A stretch of DNA of 64,000 nt from contig NZ_CP124747.1 of the NCBI RefSeq assembly GCF_041860085.1, forward strand, positions 6,223,001 through 6,287,000, written 5' to 3'. The notes under the pieces are model-generated. The model saw only the letters and a program-made list of their open reading frames with translations, was not told where the DNA came from and made no database searches. Shown here piece after piece: positions 63,509 through 64,000 of this stretch (position 1 is the first letter of the stretch; each line of letters opens with the position of its first letter). The translations under genes were made by a program, and so were the position numbers. Source of the DNA: Schlesneria sp. DSM 10557. GTDB lineage: Bacteria > Planctomycetota > Planctomycetia > Planctomycetales > Planctomycetaceae.

Positions 63509-64000
63509 ATGTCATTGCTGCAATGCATTGGTCTGGTCAAGCAATACCCTGGCAAACGTGCCGTCGATGGGGTTTCGTTCCACGTCGAGCCTGGTGAAGT
63601 TGTCGGATTGCTGGGTCCGAACGGGGCCGGGAAATCGACGAGCTTCAGTATGGCCGTCGGACTGGTGACCCCCACCGATGGGAAAGTCATCTTCAACGGC
63701 GTGGATGTCACCCGCTGGCCGCTCTACAAACGAGCCCAGCATGGCATGGGTTATCTGCCCCAGAATGACAGTGTCTTCGGTAAACTTTCCGGTGAACAGA
63801 ACCTTTACGCGGTGCTGGAGTTTCAGCCGCTGTCATACCGCGAACGGATGGCCAGAGCGAATGAACTGCTGGGCATGTTCGGACTGACGGAGAAGCGGAA
63901 GCAGACCGCCGGGACGTTATCCGGGGGGGAGCGACGTCGTCTGGAAATCGCCCGCTGTCTGGCGAGTCGTCCCAAGCTGATTCTGCTTGACGAACCCTTC
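63509..64000 (+). CDS. lptB: LptB-like ABC transporter ATPase, 3' end missing
   Basis: The first 164 residues of an ABC ATPase, cut by the right edge. ATG 63509 follows GGAGGACG. It has Walker [17 protein letters not shown], the Q-loop [12 protein letters not shown], the signature [15 protein letters not shown] and Walker B LILLDEPF, where the sequence ends. The ERRR signature and the Q-loop region fit LptB, the ATPase of lipopolysaccharide transport, better than amino-acid importers. A Tn-independent relation to the upstream signal peptidase is not evident, and the gap is 190 bases. Confidence 0.9.
   Translation, partial: MSLLQCIGLVKQYPGKRAVDGVSFHVEPGEVVGLLGPNGAGKSTSFSMAVGLVTPTDGKVIFNGVDVTRWPLYKRAQHGMGYLPQNDSVFGKLSGEQNLYAVLEFQPLSYRERMARANELLGMFGLTEKRKQTAGTLSGGERRRLEIARCLASRPKLILLDEPF

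Overview
The window looks like chromosomal DNA of a planctomycete, most likely of the class Planctomycetia. The evidence is family content: a DUF1549/DUF1553 c-type-cytochrome-like protein with its paired secreted repeat protein, a long sigma factor with several N-terminal helix-turn-helix segments, secreted proteins with Gly-Met-rich tails, two GroELs, and a signal peptidase I with a very large insertion. Genus is not resolvable by eye. No tRNA, rRNA, CRISPR array, phage gene or intact transposase was recognised, so this is mostly ordinary core and lineage-specific chromosome.

Layout. 1-4527 (minus): a secreted repeat protein cut by the left edge and a DUF1549/DUF1553 protein. 4528-5448: non-coding, with a long palindrome and a short direct repeat. 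5449-8970 (minus): a tight chain of a TPR-AAA+ ATPase, a TPR membrane protein, a possible small Ala/Val/Glu/Ser-rich protein and a DUF2314 lipoprotein. 9354-16078 (minus): a complete nine-gene N-type ATPase operon (atpD-C-Q-R-B-E-F-A-G). 16577-19117 (plus): a universal stress protein and an NhaA antiporter fused to a thioredoxin-like domain. 19619-23582: a VOC protein, the sigma factor (minus) and two small secreted or membrane proteins. 23774-27735 (plus): a VWA/STN-like protein and a TPR/DUF2135-like protein, convergent with ispG. 29207-29647: a stand-alone fliJ-like gene.

30173-35804 (plus) is a protein-folding island: groEL1, groES, groEL2, dnaJ, grpE, without dnaK. 36448-41796 holds an LRR-like membrane protein, myo-inositol-phosphate synthase, an ExbB/TolQ-type protein, a COX3-like membrane protein and a DtxR-type regulator. 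42043-44818 (plus) is a translation cluster of L31 type B, RF1 and PrmC. 45067-49890 (minus) is a heavy-metal RND pump and its adaptor. 50587-64000 holds a lipoprotein metallopeptidase, a PP2C phosphatase, HisRS, a YkgJ-type protein, a Tat-exported Gfo/Idh/MocA oxidoreductase, SpoVR, a lone receiver-domain protein, the enlarged signal peptidase I and the start of an LptB-like ABC ATPase.

Functional links. The N-type ATPase and NhaA lie head to head and could form an ion-homeostasis module: the c subunit carries two carboxylates, which fits Na+ coupling but does not prove it. The chaperone genes form a likely stress-response unit with no CIRCE operator visible. The least explained unit is the TPR-AAA+/TPR-membrane/DUF2314 chain at 5449-8970.
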